Notes under the pieces: model-generated
Database searches by the model: none
Seen by the model: the letters and a program-made list of their open reading frames with translations, nothing else
What the model was told of the DNA's origin: nothing
Assembly (NCBI RefSeq): GCF_020103695.1
Contig: NZ_JAHXBF010000022.1
Span: 62,001 to 126,000, forward strand
DNA: 64,000 bases
Reading direction: 5' to 3'
Source: Hyalangium versicolor
GTDB taxonomy: Bacteria > Myxococcota > Myxococcia > Myxococcales > Myxococcaceae
Shown: positions 42,571 to 51,788 of the stretch, piece by piece
Numbering within the stretch: the stretch's first letter is position 1
Layout of the letters: each line of letters starts with the position of its first letter
Translations under genes and position numbers: made by a program

Positions 42571-43032
42571 CTACCCCACGATCCGGCATTTCTCCCACTG
42601 CAAGGGGCGCGGCGCGTTCTCAACACAACATGGGCAACAGACGATGGACCCAGCCCTCTGACCGTTCATCCGGACGTTGTAGGGGTCTCCGACATCTGGG
42701 CAGGGGCCGCTCCGCGTGCGCTGCGCGTTGTGTAGAGCGAGGCTCGTGGCTCCCAGCCGCTGCTTCATCGCATCCATCGCCTGACGGGGGCTGTGGAAGA
42801 CGTAGTCCTCTGGCAGCTCGTGGCAGATGGCGTAGGTTGGCATCTCCCTCTCACAAGTGCGCCGCTGGGTCTCTTCTGTCTCCCAGTCCTCCGGGTTGCC
42901 GTGGGGGACGTGCGGGTCCTGATCCGCGTCTTGCTGCTGCTGCTTGCGCTCGGCGAGCTTCTCCCGTAGCCGCGTCGCGGCTTCCCCAGGAGCCACCCAC
43001 GGACCCGCCACGTTCTCCGACCGCGCATCGGC
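42571..43032 (-). pseudogene. Orphan C-terminal toxin fragment with CCPCC ending
   Basis: The frame gives a sensible protein from about 43032 on: APGEAATRLREKLAERKQQQ, CEREMPTYAICHELPEDYVF, PRQAMDAMKQRLGATSLALH, and a cysteine-rich end SIVCCPCCVENAPRP with EKCRIVG. Before this the same frame is nonsense made by other remnants. No start codon or delivery domain fits, so it looks like the cut-off tail of a secreted polymorphic toxin. The CCPCC end is a pattern I associate with C-termini of myxobacterial toxin-like proteins, from memory. Confidence 0.5.
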
Positions 43033-43082
43033 GCCCCTTCTCCCCAGTGGAACTCGACACCGGAAACGGTAGGGGTGTGCGG

Positions 43083-43395
43083 TCTTGGCTGGAAGGACAC
43101 AGGGAGTCGGCACCGAGGGTGGAATTGAGAGGTACGTTAGGCCGGAACCTGAACTCTTCGAGCAACTGCGCTCGGATGCCATCCCAGTTCTGCGCATAGA
43201 GCCCCCCATCCGTGTCGAGGTGCTGGAGCGGGAAAGAAACGGGATTGGCCAGACTGGCCTGGACGACATTGCCCTGCCTTCACCCCGAGAGCCGAGCGGT
43301 GGGCGAGCGTCGGCGCTCCCGCCAAAGGCGACGAAGAGCCTGATGACGTCCATGACGATGGAGAGCGGCTCGTCGTCGAGAACCTTCAAGAGCAC
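43083..43395 (-). pseudogene. Frameshifted and truncated gene behind the zinc protein
   Basis: GTG 43395 lies 9 bases after the stop of the gene at 43404 and starts LLKVLDDEPLSIVMDVIRLF, VAFGGSADARPPL. Near 43270 sense moves to another frame: VVQASLANPVSFPLQHLDTD, GGLYAQNWDGIRAQLLEEFR, FRPNVPLNSTLGADSLCP. It ends in the toxin relic. It may have been a third gene of the Snf2/zinc-protein operon. Family unknown. Confidence 0.4.
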
Positions 43396-43403
43396 GTTCC
43401 GCT

Positions 43404-44471
43404 CTATTCACCACGATCCGCGCGGGGCTCCCGGCATGCCGGGCAGCTCCAGCGCCCCTCCGCCCGCGGGACACACGCCACACAGAGCACATGCAGCCGC
43501 TCGTCACAGAGGGCGGGCTGAGGCGCGTCCAGCCCACAGGCCGCACACACGGGCGCCAGCAGGTGCAGCGTCACGAAGTCATACTCGAGCGTCAGCGAAC
43601 ACTCCGCCTTGCGCCGCCGGGCTCGGAGCGTGAGCTCCGCCACCGGGGCCTCGAGCCACACGGCCGCCACGAGCGCCGCCTCGTAGCGCACCTGCCCGCG
43701 CTCCTTCAGCTCCTGGAGCTTGCCCGCGCGCTCCCGCTCGATCGCCCCGGCCTTGAGGGCGATGTCCTCGGCCGCCAGCTTGCCGCGCCGGGCCCGCTTG
43801 TCGAGCTCCGCGCGCAGCCCGTGGAAGTACTCCTCCATGCGGCGCAGATCCCGCTCCTGGCGGCGCGCGGAGCCCTCGAGGAAGGCACGGGACTGCGCGC
43901 GGGCCGAGGCCTCGGCGCGGAGCAGGGCGGCGCGCGCGGCCTGCTCCAGCGCTGCACCGGCGGGGCGCGCGACGGCGGGGCGAAGCGCTCCGCTCCCACC
44001 CGCGGCCCGCCAGAACCCGGGCACGCTCACCCGCTGGCTCACCGAGACGGTCTCCTCCACCAGCCCGTCGCGCCGATCATCCGTGCTCAGCGAGTAGCGG
44101 ACGTACGCCACCAGGCGCGCGCCCGTGCTCAGGCGGGAGCCCTCCAGCTCGTGGACGGCGTTGCGCAGCACGAAGCGCTCCGCCGCCGCGCGAGCCGTGG
44201 CCTCCCTGGGAGCGGAATGCGGCTCCAGCGTGAGCGCGGCCCAGGGGACGTGCCGGGTGGCCTCCTGGAGGAACCTCTCCAGGGTGGGAGCGCCGTAGCC
44301 GACCCAGAGCGCTCCGGGCGTGGGTTGCTCGGCGTAGCGCGCGTGCTCGGGGAGCCCCAGGGCCGTGGCCAGCTCGGCGGGTTGGAGGATCTCCACGCCC
44401 TCCTGCCCGGCCTCCACGACGGCGCCCCGGTGCTCGGACCAGGCCCGGACGAAGGACAGCGGGGTGCTCAT
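43404..44471 (-). CDS. Coiled-coil protein with C-terminal zinc-finger, partner of Snf2 helicase
   Basis: 355 residues. N-terminal ~150 residues are alpha/beta (VRAWSEHRGAVVEAGQEGVE). Residues ~175-255 are a charged coiled coil (RRMEEYFHGLRAELDKRARR). The tail has CAACG, C, CVAC and CPAC arranged like a zinc ribbon or RING (~305-345). Its start overlaps the stop of the helicase gene by 4 bases, so the two are translationally coupled and probably work together. It could serve as a DNA- or protein-binding adaptor for the helicase. I know no characterised family with this layout. Confidence 0.7.
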   Translation of the reverse strand: MSTPLSFVRAWSEHRGAVVEAGQEGVEILQPAELATALGLPEHARYAEQPTPGALWVGYGAPTLERFLQEATRHVPWAALTLEPHSAPREATARAAAERFVLRNAVHELEGSRLSTGARLVAYVRYSLSTDDRRDGLVEETVSVSQRVSVPGFWRAAGGSGALRPAVARPAGAALEQAARAALLRAEASARAQSRAFLEGSARRQERDLRRMEEYFHGLRAELDKRARRGKLAAEDIALKAGAIERERAGKLQELKERGQVRYEAALVAAVWLEAPVAELTLRARRRKAECSLTLEYDFVTLHLLAPVCAACGLDAPQPALCDERLHVLCVACVPRAEGRWSCPACREPRADRGE

Positions 44472-46231
44472 GTCTCGAAGTCCTCCGCGAACAGCTTCTC
44501 ATCCAGCGCTTTGACCTGTTCATAGCCCCTGCGCGCCCGGGCGAGCTCCTCGGCGAGGGCCTCGAACTCCTGGTGGAGGGCGGGCTCGTCCCGGGTGGAG
44601 GCGTAGATGTCGAAGACGCGCTCATCGAACTCCTTCTCGCCCAGGGCCCGGCCGAGAATGAGATCCACCTCGCCCACCACCAGCTCGAACAAGTGGATGC
44701 GCCGGTCCAGCACGTCGAGGATGCGCTCCTCGGCGCTGTGGGCGTTGCAGAGGGAGAAGATGTGCACCTCGTGCTGCTGGCCGATGCGGTGCAGCCGCCC
44801 GATGCGCTGCTCGATCTTCATCGGGTTCCAGGGCAGATCGAAGTTGACCAGGACGTTGGCGAACTGGAGGTTGCGACCCTCGCCACCGACCTCGGTGGCC
44901 AGGAGCACCCGGGCCTGCTCGCGGAAGGCCTGGACGGCCTGATCCTTCTCGGGGCCGCTCATCCCACCGTGGAACGAGACGAAGGAGAGCCCCCGGGCCT
45001 GGAGCGCGTGGGAGAGCGCCTCGAGGGTGGCCTTGAAGCGGCTGAAGACCACGACCTTGCCCGGGCTCTGGGCGAGCACATCCAGCAGCCGCGCCGTCTT
45101 GCGAGAGGGCGCGGCGGCGGCGGCCTGGGCGAGCTCCAGGAGGCGGGGTGTCCCGGTGGCGGGGGCGGGGACTTGCGTGGAGGAGTCCTCCTCGGGACGC
45201 TGCTCGGAGGCGGAGCGCAGCAGGGTGTGCAGGGCGGCGTGGGGGCTGGAGCCGGCGGCCTCCATGAGGAAGCGCAGGCCGCGCCGGGTGGAGGCGGGGG
45301 CGGGGGCGCCGCGGCGGACCTCCTCGACGATGGCCTGGTACAGGGCCAGCTCGGCGGGGGTGGGCTCGACGACGAGGGTGCGCGCGAAGCGGGGCGGCAG
45401 GGCCACCGAGAGGCCCGCGCGGGCGCGGGTGTTGCGCACCATCACCTCGGAGAGCAGGGCGCGCAGCCGCTCGCGGTTCTTGGGGTTGAGGGGATCTCCC
45501 GCGGAGACGAAACGCCTCTTGAAGTCGGCGGGGGTGGAGAGCTGCCCTGGCTTGAGCAGGGTGATGAGGTTGTAGAGCTCCTCGAGCTCCGTCTCCACGG
45601 GGGTGGCGGTGATGAGCAGGAGGAAGCGGCTCTTGAGCTGGTTGACGAGGCGCCAGCCGGCGGTGGCGCGGTTCTTCACGTGGTGGGCCTCGTCCACGGC
45701 GACGAGATCCCAGGGAGTCTCGGCGACGAAGCGCGCGTGGCGCTCCAGCTTGGCCATGTGCAGGGAGGCGACGAGGACGCCCGGGGCGTGCCAGGCGGCG
45801 GCGGGATCCCTGGCGCGGAAGGCGGGCTCCTCCGTGGAGCGGGCGGGGATCTGGAACTTCTCGCGCAGCTCCTCGGTCCACTGGCCCACCAGGGCGCTGG
45901 GGACGAGGACGAGCACCCGGCTGGCCATGCCGCGCAGGCGCATCTCCTGGATGAGCATGCTGGCCTCGATCGTCTTGCCCAGCCCCACCTCGTCCGCCAG
46001 CAGCGCCCGCCCGCGCAGCAGCCGGAGCACCTTGAGGACGGTCTCCACCTGATAGTCGAGGCGCTGCACGCCGCGCAGCAGCGGCAGGCAGAGCAGCTCG
46101 TCGAACTGCTCGGTCAGCTTCAGGCGCCAGGCGGCGACGCACAGCTCCACGTCGGCCAGGGAGCCCGGGGGCGCGCTGAAAACGCGGCTCGAGACGCGCT
46201 CCCGCTCCTCCTGGTGCTTGCGTTCATCCAT
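44468..46231 (-). CDS. Snf2/RapA-like helicase
   Basis: 587 residues from ATG 46231 (MDERKHQEER; ATG 46249 is 6 codons longer). Motifs: I LLADEVGLGKTIEASMLIQE, II VAVDEAHHVKN, III LLLITATPVETELEELYNLI, IV VVFSRFKATLEAL, V VGGEGRNLQFANVLVNFDLP, VI EQRIGRLHRIGQQHEVHIF. This is the Snf2 family and closer to RapA/HepA and to helicases of defence systems (DISARM DrmD-like) than to chromatin remodellers. No nuclease or methylase lies beside it. With the coupled zinc protein it forms a two-gene unit of unknown role: either polymerase recycling/repair or defence. Confidence 0.9.
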   Translation of the reverse strand: MDERKHQEERERVSSRVFSAPPGSLADVELCVAAWRLKLTEQFDELLCLPLLRGVQRLDYQVETVLKVLRLLRGRALLADEVGLGKTIEASMLIQEMRLRGMASRVLVLVPSALVGQWTEELREKFQIPARSTEEPAFRARDPAAAWHAPGVLVASLHMAKLERHARFVAETPWDLVAVDEAHHVKNRATAGWRLVNQLKSRFLLLITATPVETELEELYNLITLLKPGQLSTPADFKRRFVSAGDPLNPKNRERLRALLSEVMVRNTRARAGLSVALPPRFARTLVVEPTPAELALYQAIVEEVRRGAPAPASTRRGLRFLMEAAGSSPHAALHTLLRSASEQRPEEDSSTQVPAPATGTPRLLELAQAAAAAPSRKTARLLDVLAQSPGKVVVFSRFKATLEALSHALQARGLSFVSFHGGMSGPEKDQAVQAFREQARVLLATEVGGEGRNLQFANVLVNFDLPWNPMKIEQRIGRLHRIGQQHEVHIFSLCNAHSAEERILDVLDRRIHLFELVVGEVDLILGRALGEKEFDERVFDIYASTRDEPALHQEFEALAEELARARRGYEQVKALDEKLFAEDFET

Positions 46232-46321
46232 ACCTGGAACCGACCTCATGGGTTATCAGAGTATGATGGGACCTCGGAGGTCATATCGCAAGTCCGGGTA
46301 ACAGCTTGAACGGACAAGGGC

Positions 46322-46510
46322 TCGGGGCGGCGCAGCGACCCGGATGCTCTCGCCGACGGGACCTACCCCCACGTCCTCAAGCGCCTGGCCAAGGCCCAGG
46401 TCCTCATCCTCGATGACTTCGGCCTGGAGCCCCTCGGCGTCGCCGAGCGCAAGGAGCTGCTCGAGGTGCTCGAGGTGCTCGAGGACAGGTACCAACAGTC
46501 CACCGGACGC
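46322..46510 (+). pseudogene. Remnant of IstB (IS21 helper ATPase)
   Basis: The frame from 46322 gives LADGTYPHVLKRLAKAQVLI, LDDFGLEPLGVAERKELLEV, LEVLEDRYQQST. This is the Walker B part of IstB, with one LEV unit doubled by a 9-base repeat (ctcgaggtg). Nothing of the Walker A region, the C-terminus or istA is found near it. It is a relic of an IS21-type insertion sequence. Confidence 0.75.
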
Positions 46511-46523
46511 CCGAGCGGAAAGG

Positions 46524-46895
46524 TCATCGCCCACTCCACCACGTCCAGACGAAGCCAGCCGCGAGCACTATCTCGACGATGGCCGGGACGACGACGCCGG
46601 AGCTGACTCGTCCAGCACGGAGCTCGAAGAGCCCGAGACCTGCGAGCAGCGCGCTTGCTCCACCCACGCCTAGACACACCGCCGAGCGGAGGTCTGACGG
46701 TGCAGCTGCTCGCCCGAGGAAGAACATGAGGGCGAGGCCGAGATAGATCGCACCCAGCCGGCGACAAATGACAAGGGGCCCATCGGTCACCTCGATGCCC
46801 CACTCCTTCAGCAGGGAAGCCCCGGCGAAGATGAAGCGGATGCCGAGAACGCAGCCGCCCAACGTCATCACGTACGCCATTATCTTGAAGGTCAT
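46524..46895 (-). CDS. Small four-helix membrane protein
   Basis: 123 residues with four hydrophobic segments (IMAYVMTLGGCVLGIRFIFA, LGAIYLGLALMFFLGRA, AVCLGVGGASALLAGLGLFE, VVPAIVEIVLAAGFVWTW). No catalytic motif. It follows the DoxX gene by 34 bp on the same strand, so it is likely its partner. Resembles small DoxX/DUF4345-like integral membrane proteins. Function unknown. Confidence 0.7.
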   Translation of the reverse strand: MTFKIMAYVMTLGGCVLGIRFIFAGASLLKEWGIEVTDGPLVICRRLGAIYLGLALMFFLGRAAAPSDLRSAVCLGVGGASALLAGLGLFELRAGRVSSGVVVPAIVEIVLAAGFVWTWWSGR

Positions 46896-46929
46896 TGTCG
46901 GTCTCCCAGATCAGCCGCTCACGGGCCTG

Positions 46930-47283
46930 TCAGACGACGCCGAAACGTCCGAGAGCGACAAACACCCCGAGCAACGCGAGGATCGCCGGAGGCGCCACCG
47001 GCTCTTTGAGCTCGACGTGCGTCTTCACGGCGCCGGCCATCAGAACCACGAGACACACTGCGGCGATGGGCGTGAGGACCGGCAAGATGCCGGTGAGGTG
47101 CGGAACGACCACGCCGATCCCGCCAAGAACCTCCGCGAGACCGAGGAGCTTCACGTTGCCATCGCTCCACGCCGTGGCCCACTTCATTCTCTCCATGAGC
47201 TTGACGCGAGGCGTGGCGAGCTTGAACCCGCCCGCGCCCACCATCGCGAACGCGAGGAGTCCAGAAGCAATCCAAAGAGCCAT
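46930..47283 (-). CDS. DoxX-family membrane protein
   Basis: 117 residues. ATG 47283 has GGAGG at the right distance; ATG 47289, two codons earlier, is too close. Four membrane segments begin with MALWIASGLLAFAMVGAGGF and KLATPRVKLMERMKWA, then LGLAEVLGGIGVVVPHL, AVCLVVLMAGAVKTHV. This is the DoxX-like pattern (DUF of the SURF4/DoxX clan), linked to redox or thiol stress. Divergent from an AraC-type gene that, when intact, would be the natural regulator. Confidence 0.85.
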   Translation of the reverse strand: MALWIASGLLAFAMVGAGGFKLATPRVKLMERMKWATAWSDGNVKLLGLAEVLGGIGVVVPHLTGILPVLTPIAAVCLVVLMAGAVKTHVELKEPVAPPAILALLGVFVALGRFGVV

Positions 47284-47412
47284 CTGCATACGCCTCCATC
47301 CTTGTCGAAGTCGGCGGCGCCGCTCGCCGTCGTCCCATGAATGAAAGCTATGGGGTGGCAGTTGCACGCGCCATCATGGATCAGCCGCAATACTTGATGT
47401 ATCGTCCCGACG

Positions 47413-48404
47413 ATGCCCTCGGACGTTCGCGATCCCCTCGAAGATGTGCTCGCGCTCTTGCGGCCCCAGGCAGCAGTCGCTGCGGAGCTGCGCGCCCACG
47501 GCCGGTGGAGCCTCGCGTTCGACGCCTATCCAGGTGTGAAATTCGGAGTCGTCATCGAGGGAGAGTGCCGGATTGCCATTCGCGGTCGCGCGGCGAAGCT
47601 CCTTCGCGCGGGCGACGTCTTCCTGCTTGGCGGCGTACCCCCTACGTGATCGCGAGCGACATGGAGACCCCGAGCCGAATCGCGAACGACTTCCTTCGCC
47701 CCACGACGAACCGCGTTGCCCGACTTGGCAGCGCGCGAGAGAAGCCGGTCGTGCACCTCGTGGGTGGGCGCTTCGCCTTGGATCTGGCGAACGCGCACCT
47801 GCTCATCGAGGCGCTGCCAGAGTTCGTACGCATCCCGGCGGACGAGGCGCGCTCGTTGCGCGACCTGACGCGGCTGCTTGTCGACGAGGTGCGCGCTGTG
47901 CAGAACGGTCGTCTGCGGGTGCTCGACCAGCTCGCGCAACTGGTGCTGACATACGCGCTGCGCTGGCTCGATTCCGAGGGCAAGAGCCCCGCTCGCACAG
48001 GTTGGCTGCGTGCGCTCGCCGATTCACGCATCGGCGCAGCGCTTCGCCATATTCACAGCAGCGTGGAGACGGGGACGTCGGTGGCCGAACTCGCGCGCGT
48101 GGCGGGCATGTCGCGCACCGCGTTCTCCGCGCGCTTCGGAGAGCTCGTCGGGCAGCCACCGCTCGCTTACGCCATCCAGTGGAGGATGTCGCTCGCGAAG
48201 GACGCGCTGCGGACGACCGATTGCGCGATTGGAGAACTCGCATTCAAGCTCGGGTACGGGTCCGAAAGCGCGTTCAGCATGGCGTTCCGGCGCGAGGTCG
48301 GCCGATCGCCTCGCGCATATCGGTACGAATCGCGCGCAAGCTCTTACACGACAATCCTCGACCAGCAGCCCGCGGCCACGGCCGAGGACGCGGCCACATC
48401 CTGA
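47413..48404 (+). pseudogene. AraC-family regulator broken by one base
   Basis: The first frame (47413-47649) encodes the cupin-like sensor start (VRDPLEDVLALLRPQAAVAA, AFDAYPGVKFGVVIEGECRI, DVFLLGGVPPT-stop). The next frame goes on without gap in sense: PYVIASDMETPSRIANDFLR through ALRHIHSSVETGTSVAELAR (first helix-turn-helix) and ELAFKLGYGSESAFSMAFRR (second). The break is at a run of five C (47638-47642); one more C restores GGVPPYVIASD. It may be a true mutation or a homopolymer sequencing error. It would control the divergent DoxX operon. Confidence 0.8.
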
Positions 48405-48602
48405 CGGGCACGCTGTTCCGCAGGCGCAGCTCGCGCGTGACACTGAGCGAGACGTTGAGCGAGACGCCGCCACCGAGCCCGTGCGCCGGCCCACCCAGGT
48501 GGCCCGGATGCTCGTCCACGCGGCCAGCGTGACGTTCGAGGAGAACCTCGACACCCGCGTGACCAGCGAGGAGCTGCGCGCAGGCACCTGAGCGACGCGG
48601 CT
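48405..48602. other. Short stretch without a convincing gene
   Basis: A + strand frame (ending at 48591) reads QVARMLVHAASVTFEENLDT and could be the tail of a lost gene, but it lacks a start and I do not recognise it. Otherwise I see nothing. Confidence 0.4.
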
Positions 48603-49001
48603 TCACACCACACAGCGCGTGATGATGCGCGCCCCACCCCACGGTCCGGGCTCGTAGGTGTCCTGGACGCGAAAGACCTGGTCGAGCAGTTCGAACAAGC
48701 GCTCGGCCTCCCGCTCCGAGGGCGAAGCAAGGTACCGCTTCATGGCTGCAACGGCCCTGGAGGCAAGCCGCTGCTGGTGTGCCCTCGCCTGGGAGCGGCC
48801 TCCACGGCGCCGCTGCTGCTCCCGTCCCATCTGATCGCGCACTGCGACCGCGAGATACACCAGAAAGCGTGTGCCGCCGCGCACGTCCTGGCAGAGCCTC
48901 TTGAGCACGGTCAGGCGTGTCGCGGGGAAGTTCTCTCCCTTGCGCAGCGCGACGGCCGTCTCGGCAAGCCGCAGGACCTGGCTGTCGGGCTTGGTGCTCA
49001 T
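48603..49001 (-). CDS. Hypothetical basic helical protein
   Basis: 132 residues from ATG 49001 (MSTKPDSQVLRLAETAVALR). Rich in Arg, Gln and Ala (QMGREQQRRRGGRSQARAHQ), helical, no signal peptide or Cys. The C-terminus is RVQDTYEPGPWGGARIITRC. Not recognised; possibly nucleic-acid binding from charge alone. It stands alone between the broken AraC gene and the next + strand gene. Confidence 0.6.
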   Translation of the reverse strand: MSTKPDSQVLRLAETAVALRKGENFPATRLTVLKRLCQDVRGGTRFLVYLAVAVRDQMGREQQRRRGGRSQARAHQQRLASRAVAAMKRYLASPSEREAERLFELLDQVFRVQDTYEPGPWGGARIITRCVV

Positions 49002-49226
49002 GCCCCTCCTCGGCACACCTCTCTGCCTCGTAATGGTGGATGAATCGGCGCAAGGTTGATGACGCCCGCCCCTGGGAGCAAGGCCCCAGCGGCCTCGGGT
49101 GCTGAGCCTGCGCTGGACGTCAGTGCCGGGTTGCCGTAGGAAGAAGAATCCTATCGCCCAGGTTGTTCGAGTGCTGCTCTACTTGACAAGTCACGCAACT
49201 GCGCAAGTCCCTCCGGTGACGCCACC

Positions 49227-50894
49227 ATGTCATACTCCCCGAACCGCTCGCTGGAGCCCCCCATCGACCCACCGGACTGGGAGGCGGCGCTCGGAGCCAT
49301 GAGCGCAGATGAGCTCCGCGCCCTCGTCCGAGGCATGGCGGACCACCTGGAGGCCGGCCCGCGCGCAAAGCTCGAGAACCTCCTCCTCGAGCGCGCCTGC
49401 CGCGGAAGATCCGGGTGGCGTCCGAGCGCCCCCTCTCCGGAAGTGATCGCCGGGCTCGAGACCTTCGTCAGCGCCGCACGCCGCGTTGGCCGGGCCGACC
49501 CTGGTGAGGTGGACACATACCTGCGCCAGGGACTGAAAGCATTCCTCGCTAGAGAGTTCGCAGCCGCGCGAGCCATCTTCGGCACGCTGCTGCCTCCGCT
49601 CGCCGCGGCGGAGATTGACCTCGGCCAGCAAGAGCTCCTCGATGAGATGCTGACAGAGGACCCGGGCGACTGCGCGGCCCGCTACGCCGTGGCGGTGTAC
49701 CGGACGACGCCGCTCGTGGAGCGGGCGGATGCCGTGTTCGCAGCGCTGAAGGCGGTGGCGGGCACAACATACTGGGGCTCACCCCTGGCGGACATGGAGC
49801 GAGTGGCCACAGAACCGCTCCCGGAGTTGGCGGAGTTCCTACGCTTCTGGGTGGAACGGCTCGAGCGGGAACCCGCCGCCGAAGGCGGGTGGTGGGCATC
49901 AGCTCGCGAGCACATGCTCCGGGAGGCGGTCGCGCGCGCGGAGGGCATCGCCGGGCTGGAGCGCCTGGCGCGCGCCTCCCGCAAGCCCGAGGCGTTGCGA
50001 GTATGGTGCTCGGCCCTCGTCGAGCGGGACCTGTGGTCCGAGGCACTTCGCGCCTATGAGGAGGCTACCGCGCTGACTCCTTCCATACCCTGGCGAGGCG
50101 ACTTCCTCGATGGGGCGGCTCTGGCAGCGGCGCAACTCGGCCGCGCCGACGCTACCCACCGTCTCGAGGAGGCCTGGCTCGGAGCCCCCTCGCTCACGCG
50201 ACTGCTCCGGTGGCTCGTGGCGGACGAGCCCAACGCAGCCGTGCTGAAGAGGCGCGTGACGATGGCGCTGGAGAAGTGCCCGGTGGGGGCCTTTAGCCTC
50301 ATGGGCCTGCTGCACGTGGTCTCCGGCGACTTCGCCCCCGCGGCCGAGTTGCTTGCCCAGGCCCACGGAGTCGGCTGGTCGTTCGCAGATCATCCTGGCC
50401 ACCTGCTCTTCCCCGCCTTCACCTGGCTGCTCGGCGGCGCTCCCGCCGACACGCTCCGGGGCGAGTTGGCACTGCCTCTCCACCGTCCCCCCACGATGCT
50501 CTTCGGTCTTGGCTTCGACTTGGGCTCCGAGGACACCGGTATGCCTGCGCCCTCCCGCCCTATGCTACAGACCCCCTCCGTGGTCCACGTCCTGCTGCGA
50601 AGTCGGGTGGGGGAGCACCTCTCCACCAAGGACCGAAGACTGATGCTCGATGCACTCCGCGCGGCCGCCTCCGCCCGGACTGACGCCGTCCTGGGTGGCA
50701 AGCGGCGCCGCACCTACCGGCATGCGGCGATGCTGATCGCGTGCTGCGTGGAGTTGGACACTCTGGCCGGGCATGCGGAGGCTGCCACACGATGGGCGGA
50801 CGGACTTCGCGAGCAAACCCGGCGGTTTCCGGCGTTCCAGAGGGCTTTGCGCGTCGCGCTCGACCGCGTCAGAGGTCCCCTGCGTCCCCCCTGA
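49227..50894 (+). CDS. Large hypothetical helical-repeat protein
   Basis: 555 residues, no signal peptide. Mostly helical with degenerate TPR-like pairs (LKAFLAREFAAARAIFGTLL, SALVERDLWSEALRAYEEAT, LHVVSGDFAPAAELLAQAHG). N-terminal part LGAMSADELRALVRGMADHL looks like a helical bundle. The C-terminus has a Cys/His-free basic end. I recall similar long uncharacterised proteins in myxobacteria, some near SWIM zinc-finger genes, but no such gene is here. Function unknown. Confidence 0.7.
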   Translation: MSYSPNRSLEPPIDPPDWEAALGAMSADELRALVRGMADHLEAGPRAKLENLLLERACRGRSGWRPSAPSPEVIAGLETFVSAARRVGRADPGEVDTYLRQGLKAFLAREFAAARAIFGTLLPPLAAAEIDLGQQELLDEMLTEDPGDCAARYAVAVYRTTPLVERADAVFAALKAVAGTTYWGSPLADMERVATEPLPELAEFLRFWVERLEREPAAEGGWWASAREHMLREAVARAEGIAGLERLARASRKPEALRVWCSALVERDLWSEALRAYEEATALTPSIPWRGDFLDGAALAAAQLGRADATHRLEEAWLGAPSLTRLLRWLVADEPNAAVLKRRVTMALEKCPVGAFSLMGLLHVVSGDFAPAAELLAQAHGVGWSFADHPGHLLFPAFTWLLGGAPADTLRGELALPLHRPPTMLFGLGFDLGSEDTGMPAPSRPMLQTPSVVHVLLRSRVGEHLSTKDRRLMLDALRAAASARTDAVLGGKRRRTYRHAAMLIACCVELDTLAGHAEAATRWADGLREQTRRFPAFQRALRVALDRVRGPLRPP

Positions 50895-51161
50895 GGTGGC
50901 CGGATTGGGCTCTAAAGCAAGCCGGCATACGTCCGAGTCTGCTCCGCCGTGGTGGCCCATCCTCGCAGTTCGCCATCAGGCGCTCATGCCCCTATTCGGC
51001 CGACTGCGCAGGGAAGTCCCTGAAATCACAGGGTGATTCCGGCTGCGCTCTCTGGGCAGAGCCGCGAACGTGTTCGCCAGCCACTCCGAACGGGGAGCTG
51101 ACCGAAGCCCATGCCCCCCGGTCATGGGCTTTTGTTTTTCCAGGCTTATACTTCCGAGGTC
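50895..51161. other. Intergenic region with terminator
   Basis: No protein-like frame on either strand. A strong hairpin with a T-run is at 51105-51139. Whatever is transcribed before it (the 49227 gene or a small RNA) would end there. I could fold no known RNA in 50895-51104. Confidence 0.5.
51105..51139 (+). terminator. Intrinsic terminator
   Basis: agcccatg (51106-51113) pairs with catgggct (51123-51130) around a C-rich loop, followed by tttgttttt. It ends 22 bases before the Uma2 gene and separates it from the gene at 49227. Confidence 0.85.
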
Positions 51162-51740
51162 ATGGAGCCCTCGCACGAGTCCCTGCCTTACGCGACGCGC
51201 CTGCGCCGGCTCACTGCCACCGAGTACATGCGAATGGTGGACGCGGGCGTCTTCGCAGAGCGCGAGCGCCTGGAACTCATCGACGGAGTCCTGTGCCGCA
51301 TGTCCCCGCAGAGCGTGCTGCACGCCCGCATCATCCAGATGCTCAGTGGCCTGATCTTCCGTCAACTGTCGGCCCAGCACGTTTTGCGGGTGCAGCTCCC
51401 TCTTCAGCTTGGAGAGTTCAGCGTACCCGAGCCGGATCTGGCGGTGGTGACTCGGGAAGAGGGAGCCAGAAGGGACTCGCACCCTCAGAACGCGGAACTC
51501 CTCATCGAAGTCGCACGCAACTCCTTGAGAGAGGATCGCACCACCAAGGGCGCACTCTACGCGCGGCATGGCGTTGCCGAGTTCTGGTTGGTGGACGTCG
51601 AGCGCCAGCGCGTCGAGGTGTACCGCCAGCCCGATGTGGATTCGGCAGCCTACGCCGAGCGCACCACCGCGCAGGCCGGCGATGTGCTGACCGCCCAATC
51701 CGTGCCGGGGCTGGGCATCGCGTTGGATTCCATCTGGTAG
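51162..51740 (+). CDS. Uma2-family putative endonuclease
   Basis: 192 residues from ATG 51162 (MEPSHESLPYATRLRRLTAT), which has GAGG just before; the frame upstream runs through the terminator. Motifs of the PD-(D/E)XK Uma2 family: YMRMVDAGVFAERERLELID, VPEPDLAVVTREEG, ELLIEVARNSLREDRTTKGA, LYARHGVAEFWLVDVERQRV. The Asp, Glu and Lys of the nuclease core are present. Uma2 proteins are numerous in myxobacteria and cyanobacteria and their role is unsettled (they are often seen with mobile elements). Confidence 0.92.
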   Translation: MEPSHESLPYATRLRRLTATEYMRMVDAGVFAERERLELIDGVLCRMSPQSVLHARIIQMLSGLIFRQLSAQHVLRVQLPLQLGEFSVPEPDLAVVTREEGARRDSHPQNAELLIEVARNSLREDRTTKGALYARHGVAEFWLVDVERQRVEVYRQPDVDSAAYAERTTAQAGDVLTAQSVPGLGIALDSIW

Positions 51741-51788
51741 ACCTGCCGACAAAGGTCCCCACTCAGCAGAGCTGTTACCTTCACCGGC

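Noticed and set aside
44573..46309. Open frame of 578 codons on the + strand
   Set aside because: It is antisense of the Snf2 helicase, whose motifs I-VI are complete.
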